Source: Sipunculus nudus
Taxonomy: Eukaryota; Annelida; Sipuncula; Golfingiida; Sipunculidae
Direction of reading: 5' to 3'
Length of the DNA stretch: 64,000 bases
Assembly: GCA_026874595.1 (NCBI GenBank)
Contig: CM049316.1
Span: forward strand, 64,959,176 to 65,023,175
Program-made: the position numbers and the translations under genes
Notes under the pieces: model-generated
What the model saw: the letters and a program-made list of their open reading frames with translations, nothing else
Database searches by the model: none
Told to the model about the DNA's origin: nothing
Shown here: positions 35,421 through 45,874 of the stretch, one piece after another
Position numbering within the stretch: the first letter of the stretch is position 1
How the letters are laid out: each line of letters begins with the position of its first letter

Positions 35421-38400
35421 GTATCCGCCAAAACAGAGTTTTGCGGATACTATGTTTTCAGTCGGCAGCCGCTGCATAGGTTTCCGGAGAACTCCTCTGT
35501 AACCACTGGGCGGAAAATTTTTTTAAATTTGGGATTATGATCAGGTCACATGTGAACTGCTGCCCCTCATTTTTGGTTGACCTCTGATCTTTCCTCTCCG
35601 CCCAGTGTCCATTTGTGCGTCTGTTTCCACACATAAACCCACATATCTCGGGAATCCTTTGACCGATCAGGCTAAAAATTTTGCACAAATGTAGCCCTTG
35701 GATAGCTTTATAACATCAGGCCTCGATTTTATGCATTCCTGCATTCCCGAGGAAAGCAATATTTACGGAGGGAATGCTGAATTTTTCATTGAATTCCCGA
35801 CCGGGAATGCCAGCCTATTATCGAAGAATTTGGTTTATTTTAAATGCCATTAATAAAATAAATCTACGCAAAGAAAGGCAATTAAAAAGAAACACTTCCA
35901 AAAATTGATGGTATACGCAGTTGCTTTAATTTTATGCGTGTCCTGATCAGTTGTGTCCGGTATAGAGACAATTTGTCAGAAAGTGATCACCTGCTAATAC
36001 CGTCATGATCGTTACAGAACTGAAGAAATCACGCCATTCACGCAATAACAAACATCTGATTTGTGGAGATCGTGCACTAGACATCGTCAGTTGCAGATTC
36101 CATTATATAGCCCTGCGTCATTTGTTTTATATACACAAGGTGCCGCCGTGATCTTAACTGAAAAAAAAATATTCATAACCACCGTAAACGACACGTCAGT
36201 GAATATTTTCCCGCCAAAATTGTCATGAATGAAGCCACATGGGGTGGATTTTTACTACGTATCTACCATTGGCTCTCACTCTATGACACGTCATGGCTCC
36301 TCCAATCAGAAGAACCTGTGCACGAGGCACTGATTAATGCAAATCAACGTGTCACATGGTTTCTATGCGGCTTTATTGCCAAAACCTGCCGGTTGACAGT
36401 ATGGATGTCGAGCATTATAATGTGACAGCATTGAGCTTGCGTTTTATTTGTAAGCAAATGAGAACGATTTCTAATTGCTCAGTGTTTTTTTTTTTTTTTG
36501 TGATTCACCTATATTTCATAAATATTTGTGCATTATAATTTGTCAGATTTCATTGACCTTGGGCTGATGCGCGCAGGCTGTTTCGCCAAAGTTACGAAAT
36601 ATGGGAGCTGTTAACGGGCAGTTTTTTTTCCCTGTAACGTACGAGAATGTATTGGTCGTTCCACAAATATATAGGCACAATCAGACTAATTTTAAATGCT
36701 CAAATTAAACTATCAGCTTCGTCTTGTTATACCTTACATTATGGAAATTAGGAACATCTTCCACATGGAGACCGAGGGAGTTTAAGAATATAATTATAGA
36801 GGGCTATTATTCTAGCACATGAAGGCAGACGGACCCGGGCTTGCACCTTCACATTATACGGCTCGAGCCAAAAAAATACGGGCAACCCTGGTACGACGAT
36901 CAACTGAAATTGCACGCTTGTTAATGAATGAAAAAATATGTATCATGATGTAATTGATGTTTACAATGAGCACTGATGAAAAATCGCCGTTCGATAAAAA
37001 CAACAGAATTTTTCCAAACGTCTTGCTGTTCATGTCAGCAGCAGTAGGGATGCGGTGCTAAAATTGCCCTAATCTCTGGTGGGGACACCTGTGGTGTTTG
37101 TAGTAAAAAGTGCCAGGGAATTTGCAAATAAGGGTTTCAAAACTGGAAATCAGGTACTTTTTTCAAGAAGATTGAACCGCATCATAAGGAAATATGAGGT
37201 GATCCACCGACAATTTATTATCTACTGCTGTTTTTCCATGCAAATATTGTGAACGGAAATAAACAATACTTGTCCGAACGTACCCACTGAATTTTCTGCA
37301 CTTGAGTTTCTCTTAACCCACATGTGTCATTTGACTTTGGCAGGAACATTCATTTGATCCCAGATACAATACATTAATGCTAATTTTTCCCATGGTACCT
37401 TTACGAAATGTGCGGGACCCGCATGCTACCATCGCATTTACGTGTATTTGTATAGTATTTGATTAGATACATCAAGTACGGAGGCCAAATGCAAATGCTA
37501 TTACAAATGTAATTTTAAAAAACACAAATGTAAATACAAATACACATTGTAGCTGTATTTAAATACAAAAATGTATTTGACCCAAACCCTGCAAGAATTA
37601 CATTTCACTGAATACCATTTGTATTATAAAGTTTTTTTTATATGGTGAACTCTGTCAAAACATGCTGCATCAGATGACCCACTATCATTTGCTTCAGTAA
37701 CTTATTAAGATATACACACCTTGTTGCTCTTTTTCTATATTTACATTTCTATATTCAAATTTACAAGAACATGTTTTAGTTTCATTTGATTAGTCATAGG
37801 GATATTGCTTATTCTTTTTTTTCAGCTGAAAACATTCAATATTTAAACAAAGTTTCTGAGGGTATGTAAAAGGTCTGGTGGGAATGCCAGAAAAATTTTT
37901 GCATTCCCGGGAGGGAATGTAACAAATTTTGATTATTACGACCTCTGAACATACACTAAAAATGGTGGCGCCACCTGCAACCATTTTTGCACAGTGTCCA
38001 TATGTTCATCTGCCTTGGAATAAAATCACTCATATCTCTGCATTGGTTGGACTTACCCACCTGACATTTTGCATGTGTGTATACATCCTGGATAGCTTTC
38101 TTGATTTCATGACAGGTGGAGCCACCTACATTCACGTTAATGCTGCAGATATCCAAGCTCATATCTCAGAATCCGTCTGACAAATTGGGCCATAATTTTG
38201 CTTGTTTATAGATCTCACATTGCTCTTCATCATACGCAAAATTGGTGGTGCCACCTGCAACCATTTTGCACAGCTTCCATCTGTTCATCTGCCTTGAGTT
38301 AAAATCACTCATATCTTGGCAGTGGTTTGGCTTATCCACCTGAAATTTTGCAGGTTTATACATCCTGGACAGCTTTCTTGATTTTATGACAGCTGGCACC

Positions 38401-39395
38401 ACCTACATTCATGTTTACGCTGCAAACATGCAAGCTCATATCTCAGAAACCGTCTGACCAATTGGGCCATACTTTTGCATGTGTATAGATCTCACAAAGT
38501 TCTTTATCATGTGCAAAACTGGTGGCGCCTCCTCTAACCATTTTTGCACAGTGTAAGTCTGTATGTCTGCCATGGGATAAAATCATTCATATCTTGGCAG
38601 TGGTTTGATATATCTGCCTAAAATTTTGCAGGTTTATACATCTTTGATAGCTTTCTGGATTTTGTGGCAGGTGGCGCCACCTACATTCACGTTTTTGCTG
38701 CAGACATCCAGGCTTATATCTCAGGATTGGTTTGCTGTATCCTCCTGAAATTTTGCATGTGTATAGAACTATGGATCTTACATAGCTCTATATCATACAC
38801 AAAACTGGAGGCACCACTTGCCACCATTTTTGCACAGCCACTGTCTGTTTGTCTGCCGTGGGCTAAAATCACTCTTATCTCAGTAGTGGTTTGACTGATC
38901 TGCCTAAAATTTTGCATGTTTATACATCTTGGACAGCTTTCTCAATTCTGTGGCAGGTGGCACCACCTACATTTATGTTTACGCTGCAGACATTCAGCCT
39001 TATATCGCAGAACTAGTTTGACATATCCCCCTGAAATTTTGCATGTGTATAGATCTCACATAGCTCTTAATCATACACAAGATTTGTGGAGCCACCTGCC
39101 ACCATTTTTGCACAGCAACCTTCTGTTTGTCTGCTGTCTGATAAAATCACTCATATCCAAGTAGTGGTTTGACTTATCTGCCTAAAATTTTGCATATGTA
39201 TACAACTAGGACAGCTTTGTGGATTTTGTGGTAGGTGGCGCAACCTACATACACATTTCAGCTGCAGACATCCATGCTAATATGCAACACACCTCACTCT
39301 ATTTCCCCTTGCCACTCAATCCATGCCTCACTTCACCCATCCCACTCTGATTTGGGCGGATACACGTAGTCGCTAGTTGACTACCCGTATTCTAG
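35421..39395 (+). mobile_element. Helitron/Helentron-like element, family B copy 1 (interrupted)
   Basis: Starts with an imperfect terminal hairpin GTATCCGCCAAAAC..GTTTTGCGGATAC and ends with a hairpin (GTAGTC...GACTAC) a few bases before CTAG, followed by T. No target duplication; each of three copies sits between T and T. A terminal CTAG preceded by a hairpin is Helitron-like and T-T insertion is Helentron-like. The core is a tandem array of about 280-bp units (palindromes near 37964, 38244, 38521, 38806 and 39088). A 2.2-kb insertion at 35717-37947 splits it. No Rep/helicase frame is seen, so it is non-autonomous. Confidence 0.75.
35717..37947. mobile_element. 2231-bp DNA insertion inside family B copy 1
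   Basis: The family B sequence TTTATAACATACAC, intact in copy 3 (58438-58454), is split here with AACAT repeated on both sides (35712-35716 and 37948-37952). Ends are CAGGCCTCG and, inverted, CAGAGGTCG, partly matching. Both ends contain hairpins built on GGGAATGC/GCATTCCC. The CAG terminus recalls hAT, but hAT normally makes 8-bp duplications, so the class is uncertain. No transposase frame recognised. Confidence 0.7.
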
Positions 39396-39608
39396 TTATA
39401 TTTAAGTGGATGATAAACCTTTAGCATAAAAATTGCATCATATAATTTCTTGTTACTCACTTATATGTAAAACTGAACAAATAATCTTTTAACTTTTCGT
39501 ACTCATTTTGGTATTTGCCTTTTGCAAATTAACAGTTTTAAGTTAGAACTATATGGTCTAGGCTTAAGTTGCTGGGTGACCCACTGCTTGGAGGGGTAGG
39601 CGGGTTGG

Positions 39609-39689
39609 AATATAAAAGCTGTGCTTAGAAGTAGTTCTGGGCTTCTGATTCCCACTGTCTGGGAAAAGACCACTCCTAACAGATATAAG
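39609..39689 (+). promoter_or_regulatory. Candidate TATA promoter and short first exon, plus strand
   Basis: TATAAAAG at 39611-39618 is followed about 70 nt later by a splice donor-like AAG|GTAATG (39690). It lies in non-repetitive sequence 6 kb upstream of the DUF1295 coding start, whose first coding exon has an acceptor and so needs an upstream exon. It may equally be unrelated. Confidence 0.25.
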
Positions 39690-40382
39690 GTAATGTTCAA
39701 TTCCTTTCAATTCATCTACCCTAATCTGTAAAGTAGGAGTTGATAGGTTATGTTAGTAGAGTGGATTAAGTTCCTTATCTTTAGATTTTTGTTGAAAAAT
39801 AAATTCATTTCTAAAATGGTAAGATTTATTAGAAAATTAAGGAAATGGTAGGGATGAAATTGAAACGATAATCCAAGTTACTGGAAGACCAGTCTTGTTA
39901 GTTATTGTGTACACTCTGCCTATAGTTCATGTATCATATTTTGATTTGTCATGTTCCCATCCATTAAGGATTCATCACTTGTGTCACTGAAGATGAGATT
40001 ATCGTCTCCAGTATTTAAGATGAACATGTCAGTTAAAAAGTACCTAGAAATGAAGTGGTCAAATGTTCACTGTAAGTTAATGGAATAATAAGAATTATCT
40101 TTAATGTACTAGTAAGAAAATGAATTTGTGAAATGATCTTTGATAAGCCCAGGTTCTATTGCATGTAATTCCTATAAACAAATTAGCTCTCAAAGGTCTG
40201 CGTAACTTCTATCTAAACTTCATTATTTTTGTGTGATCCCGATGAGTGTTGTGGTTGGTCTCCTTCCACAGATACCCAAATATAACAACTAGGGAATTCT
40301 CTGTTCAGATATATGCATGAACTGGCTGACAGGATTGGCACAATCTTCCAAGAAGGAAGGGAAGGGAAAGGAAGAAATACTT

Positions 40383-40746
40383 CAGGGTGCGAAATAGAGG
40401 GTGCACACATGCACGTTTGCATGTACATTTTCTTTTGTGCAGGTAGAAATTGTACCTAGGGTGCACTCTGTGCAAGTATTATAATTTAAAACAAATGAAA
40501 AAATGTATGTGCAGTAACTCATTTTTTTGTAATAATGTCAATAGAAATATTCATATCCAGTGGCTTTTAATTATCTAATCATGCATTGATCATCTTGAGA
40601 AGCAACCATTCATGATCGACACTCGGGGTTCAAACAGATTTCTCACTACTTTTACAAGTTGCATGTTGAAATCTTTAGGTGCATGTAGATTTTGTTGCAA
40701 GGGTGCACCTGGAGCATGTAAATTTTTCAGCCTAATTCATACCCTG
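40383..40746. mobile_element. hAT-like MITE with GGTGCA motifs
   Basis: 364 bp with inverted ends CAGGGTGCGAAATAG and, from the right, CAGGGTATGAATTAG. Flanked by AATACTT on both sides (40376-40382 and 40747-40753; 7 of an expected 8 bp). The motif GGTGCA/TGCACC recurs near both ends. No coding capacity. Confidence 0.75.
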
Positions 40747-41101
40747 AATACTTTCTTCCCACCATTTCTTTCCAGGGAAGAAAAACAGTCACAACATACA
40801 TGTCATTTTTGTTTTGTAAATGGTACTTTTGCCTGTCATATCTAGGTGTCTAAGAAACCTACTGGGGCATAACTACTTTTCCAGGGATGTGATTATAACT
40901 GCAGGCTCACTAAGGTAGTCTTTAGTGGAGCAATTAAGATGAACTTAAGATGATTCCACACAGTCAAGGGGTGTGAGTTGTTTTAAGGGCTTGTCTATAG
41001 TTGAATAATAAAGATGAACTCAGCTCGAGTCCAAACAGTCCAAGGGTTGGAATGAGATTTGAACAGTTTGTATGGTCTTCAGTTGAGTATTAAACATTAT
41101 T

Positions 41102-43376
41102 GTATCCGCCAAAACAGAGTTTTGCGGATACAATGTTTTCAGTCGGACACCGCCGCGGCATAGGTTTCCGGAGAACTCCTCCGTAACCACTGGGCAGATT
41201 TTTAAAAATTTGGAATTATGATCGGGTTACATGTGAACTGCTGCGCCCTCATTTTTGGTTGACCTCTGTCCTTTCCTGTCTGCCCAGCATCCATTTGTGC
41301 GTCTGTTTCCACACATAAACCCACATATCTTGGGAACCGTTTGACCGATCAGGCTAAAAATTTTACACAAATGTAGCCCTTGGATAACTTTATAACATAC
41401 TGTTACAGAGTACACACTCATACATATACAGGTCTAGGCGTACAATGATGTCCAGCAGTTAACTATTAGTTCTGGTCTCTCCGGTCTGATTGTGTAAGGG
41501 GCCACCCAGCCCAGCGTCTGCGGGATGAGGCTGATGGCTTCCCCTCGACCCCTGCTCATTATCCCATATGGATGTATATAGAGAGAAATAGAGTGTTTTC
41601 TGTTAAAGTATATTCTTCATTAGCAACCAGGCCCTTATTTATATTTCTAAGAATAATAGATTATCAGGTGGGCCCATTTGTTCTCTTTATGTGCATATAT
41701 GCCAAGATACCTTACGTTATTTAATTTGCCAGTTATTAATCATTTTTCAGTTGATAAATTAAAATCCACATGTTATAATCTAAGTTTATTTCTCATTACT
41801 AGTTAACCCTAATTCGTGATTACGTCACAATTAGTTGACTGATTAAGTGTGCGGTGAGCTATCCGGCAAGGTAATATTTATTGTTGAGCATAAAGTAGTC
41901 TTTGCATTATATCCATTTTAAGCGTTAACACGAAACACACTTTTACTCTGACTGGACCAGATAGCGATATCAGCACCAGCCTTGCAACCCCTGTTTCGTT
42001 AAGGTCCTCACCTGTAGAATGTATAAGTATACTGGGGTGGCACTGTCTCAGGGCTCAGGTCTCAAGTCCAGAGTGAGTCTCCAGTAGCCTGCTATTTCAA
42101 TATATTTTTAGTGTATGTGCATGGTGGGAACCTGTACGGCTTTGATATATTGATTAAACATCGTCTTAACGTCTGCCTTAAGTTCGAGTTTGACAAGAGA
42201 ACCTGCAAGTCGGCAACCCCTGACAATACACTAAAAATGGTGGCGCCACCTGCAACCATTCTTGAACTGCATCCATCTGTTCATCTGCCTTGGGATAAAA
42301 TCACTCATATCTCTGCATTGTTTGGACTTATCCACCTGAAATTTTGCATGTGTATACATCCTGGATAGCTTTATCGATTTTATGACAGGTTGCGCCACCT
42401 ACATTCATGTTTACGCTGCAGACATCCAAGCTCATATCTCAGGAACCGTTTGATCTATTGGGCCAAAATTTTGCATGTGTATAGATCTCACATAGCTCTT
42501 TATAATATTAAAAATGGTGGCGCCTCCTGCAACCATTTTTGCACAGCATTTGTCTGTTTGTCTGCCGTGGGATAAAACATATCTCGGCAGTAGTTTGACA
42601 TATCTGCCTAAAATTCTGCAGGTTTATACATCTTTGATAGCTTTCTGGATTTTGTGGCAGGTGGCGCCACCTACATTTATGTTTACGCTGCAGACATCCA
42701 GGCTTATATCTTAGGACTGGTTTGCTGTATCCTCCTGAAATTTTGCATGTGTAGATCTCATGTAGCTCTATATCATACACAAAACTGGAGGCACCACTTG
42801 CCACCATTTTTGCACAGCCTCAGTCTGTTTGTCTGCCATGGGCTAAAATCACTCTTATCTCAGTAGTGGTTTGACTGATCTGCCTAAAATTTTGCATGTT
42901 TATACATCTTGGATAGCTTTCTCAATTCTGTGGCAGATGGCACCACCTACATTTATGTTTACACTGCAGACATTCAGGCTTATATCTCAGGACTGGTTTG
43001 ACATATTCCCCTGAAATTTTGCATGTGTATAGATCTCACATAGCTCCTAATCATACACAAGATTTGTGGCCCCACCTGCCACCCTTTTTAGCACAGCAAC
43101 CTTCTGTTTGTCTGCTGTCGGATAAAATCACTCATATACAAGTAGTGGTTTGACTTATCTGCCTAAAATTTTGCATATGTATACAACTTGGACAGCTTTG
43201 TGGATTTTGTGGTAGGTGGTGCAACCTACATACACATTTCAGCTGCAGACATCCATGCTAATATGCAACACACCTCACTCTATTTCCCCTTGCCACTCAA
43301 TCCATGCCTCACTTCACTCGTCTTACTCTGATTTCGGCGGATACACGTAGTCGCTTGTTGACTACCTGTATTCTAG
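41102..43376 (+). mobile_element. Helitron/Helentron-like element, family B copy 2 (interrupted by a solo LTR)
   Basis: Same terminal hairpin (GTATCCGCC...) and same hairpin plus CTAG end as copy 1, between T and T. The core again has about 280-bp units with GGTGGCGCCACC-like palindromes (42239, 42385, 42519, 42659, 42786, 42936). An 825-bp LTR sits at 41401-42225. Confidence 0.75.
41401..42225. mobile_element. Solo LTR of an LTR retrotransposon
   Basis: Begins TGTTACAGAG and ends CCCCTGACA (TG...CA), with a 4-bp target duplication ATAC on each side (41397-41400 and 42226-42229). Copy 3 of the same host repeat has the uninterrupted site AACATACAC. Internal TATAAG (42022-42027) and an ATTAAA further on fit an LTR promoter and poly(A) region if it reads on the plus strand. 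No internal retroelement genes remain, as expected after LTR-LTR recombination. Confidence 0.85.
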
Positions 43377-44672
43377 TTTTATCTGGAGAATACACAGTCC
43401 AGGGCCAAGAGTGTTTTGTATAGTAGGGCTAGCCTTAAGCTGAGAAGTTATACTTTAAATTAAATTGAATAAATATGTTAAATCAAACTGGTTTGGTTAA
43501 GAAGATGCATACACTCTTTGAAAATTTACTGACTGTTGAGCAGATTGCTTATTTATTTGCTCAGTAATGAGCAGATCTAACCTGCCAATATAAGACACTC
43601 CCAAAACGTCTTTACTTCCTTTGATAAAATATGTCTACTACAGAATATGACTGGAATCCCAAAATGTCTACAGGCATCTATTAATAATCTATCAATTATA
43701 ATTTTTATTTTTTAAGATTTAGGATCAAAGGCTATTCATTCTAGCCTACTTTGGCAAAAGAATTGTTATTTAATTCAGTATTGTGAACATTATTGAGTCC
43801 GTTCAGCTATGAAAGATTGTCAAAGTTTAAGGTTGTGAGTAGTTTGGTAAATTAATTGTTATACCCAATGTTAATTAGCAGTGTGACTTATTTATATATT
43901 TTTTGCTTTTATGTTTATCATAATATACTTAGGATTTCATGAAGGTATAGTGTAAACATTGTGGGGGGAACATCTGGTTATCACGCTATACTGGTAGACC
44001 AAATTCAATAGACTTAATGTTAATAATATTATGAGACAGACCACAAATCAGTGAGTAGAGATTTTGGGACACAGCCATTAAATCAGCCAAATATATGCAG
44101 CAGACATTTTGGAAATAGATGTGTTAGGCATGAACCTTAACACTGACAAAACTAATCTGTCTCTGTCCTCATGAGCGAGGCATTTCTGGAGAATGTCAAA
44201 AGTTTCTTCCCTAACTTCCTGGAAATTTCCCTAACTTCCCTGGGAAGGGAAGAAATACCTATCTTCCTGGAGAATGCCAACCCTGCTGGCTGAAGTATGA
44301 AGTGGTAAAATGAGTCTAGCAGGTCTGAACAAAATGCAGGAGTACATACATGTAAAATCATTTACCCAGAATATATGCTATGCATGCTTCTGTGGAGACC
44401 TTAACTCATTGTACACACATATACACTTTGCAGACATATGGAAAGACCACAGTTACAAAATCATATTCATGAGCAATTTTTCAGGCATTAGCAATTTGTT
44501 TTAGTACTGAAGCCAGTCCCTGCGATATATAACTGGGAACATTGGTTCAAGATGTGATTAGTGATGTATAGCACTGGTAACCATGTTTAAACCAGGCTGG
44601 TCAAGATTGCGTATCACAAGGGGTACATTTATATTCTTCCGTTTAGGCACCAGGCTTGCACACTCTGAACAG

Positions 44673-45572
44673 AACCTGCAAAAGAAAGGTACTGGTACTT
44701 GACTAGTATAATTTGGCTACGTGTAACCAGGGTTTGCTGGTTTTACCCAATATCTCGGTAAAACCAAGGTGAAACCTTGGCTGGGTAAAATAGTTTGATA
44801 TCCACAATAGCTTGGGTAATAATCTAGGCAAAACCCTGGGTAACACATGGGTAAAATACTTTTAACCCAGGTTTAACCCATTTTGTTGACCCAGGTCAAA
44901 TGCAAACCCTGCTGATATCCCCCCCCCCCTCCCCCCAAAAAAAACAAAGCTTGATATATTATTATCTCAGCTGACTAAAAAGTCATCTGAGCTATAGTCG
45001 TGGTCCTTTATCCAACAGCTGTCTGTCGGTCTGTTAAACTGGCACATTTTGAAAAACGTGAACCTGCAAAAGAAAGATACAGGACTGTAGTACTAGTACA
45101 TGACTAGTATAATTTGGCTTCTCAAAACCAGGGTTTGCTGGTTTTACCCAATATCTCGGTAAAACCGAGGTAAAACCTAGGCTGGGTAAAATAAGTTATA
45201 CCCAAGTATTACCCAGAATTCCTGGGTTTTACCCCTAATTCCTATTGATCAGAATAATGTGCTGTGCACGGCCAAGTTTACATTCATGAGTGAAAGTGTC
45301 AGTGGTAAAAGGCTTCTTTTGGACAGGGGTAATATAGTCAAAGACACTTGGCTTGCTTCCAATATTCACAAATTTTAATGTGTGTGAGCAAACAGAAAGA
45401 AACTAGGCTTGGGTCCTGATTGATAATAGCAAAATAAGATGGGGAAAAGCTTGGGTAATAATCTAGGCAAAACCCTGGGTAAAACATCGGTAAAATACAT
45501 TTTACCCAGGTTCTACCCACTGGGTTGGGTAAATAGATTTTACCCATGTCAAATGCGAAGTTGCGAACCCTG
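44673..45572. repeat. Duplicated block carrying a GGGTAAAA-rich MITE
   Basis: The sequence starting AACCTGCAAAAGAAAG is present at 44673 and 45061, each time followed by a MITE with ends CAGGGTTTGC and GC(A/G)AACCCTG (44728-44911 and 45129-45572). The MITE interior is rich in GGGTAAAA/TTTTACCC. Because the flank is duplicated with the element, this is a segmental duplication rather than two insertions. The second copy also carries extra internal sequence. A fragment of a family A end (CAGCTGACTAAAAAGTCATC...) lies between them at 44967-45035. Confidence 0.7.
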
Positions 45573-45706
45573 CTCAACACCCCCCCCCCCCCCCGCACCC
45601 CCGAAAAAAGGCAAATCTTGATGTATCATATTACATTCTAATCAGACTTGGCTGAACACTCTATAATCATTCCATTTTTTGTAGGTGATAAAAGCTACCT
45701 GGAAGG

Positions 45707-45874
45707 ATGTACATCTTCGACGAGAACAACTTGGCACTCTGTGCTCTGGTTACCCTGGGTTACCAGGTGTTGTTCTTCATCATCGCTTGCACCCTGAAGT
45801 TCGACAAAGTCACAGACTTGGCTGGAGGAACAAACTTTGTTGTCCTGGCAATCATGACTATGTGCCTGTCAGGG
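45707..45874 (+). CDS. DUF1295 gene exon with start codon, residues 1-56
   Basis: The exon starts at 45685 after acceptor TTTTTTGTAG, leaving 22 nt of 5' UTR. ATG at 45707 opens MYIFDENNLALCALVTLG, giving the expected N-terminal membrane helix. Ends TCAGGG|GTAAGT, phase 0. Encodes the family-typical KFDKVTDLAGGTNF. Confidence 0.92.

Noticed and set aside
37929-39164. Several short frames on both strands in family B cores (also 42.1-42.9 kb)
   Set aside because: Repeat-derived, short, and inconsistent between copies.
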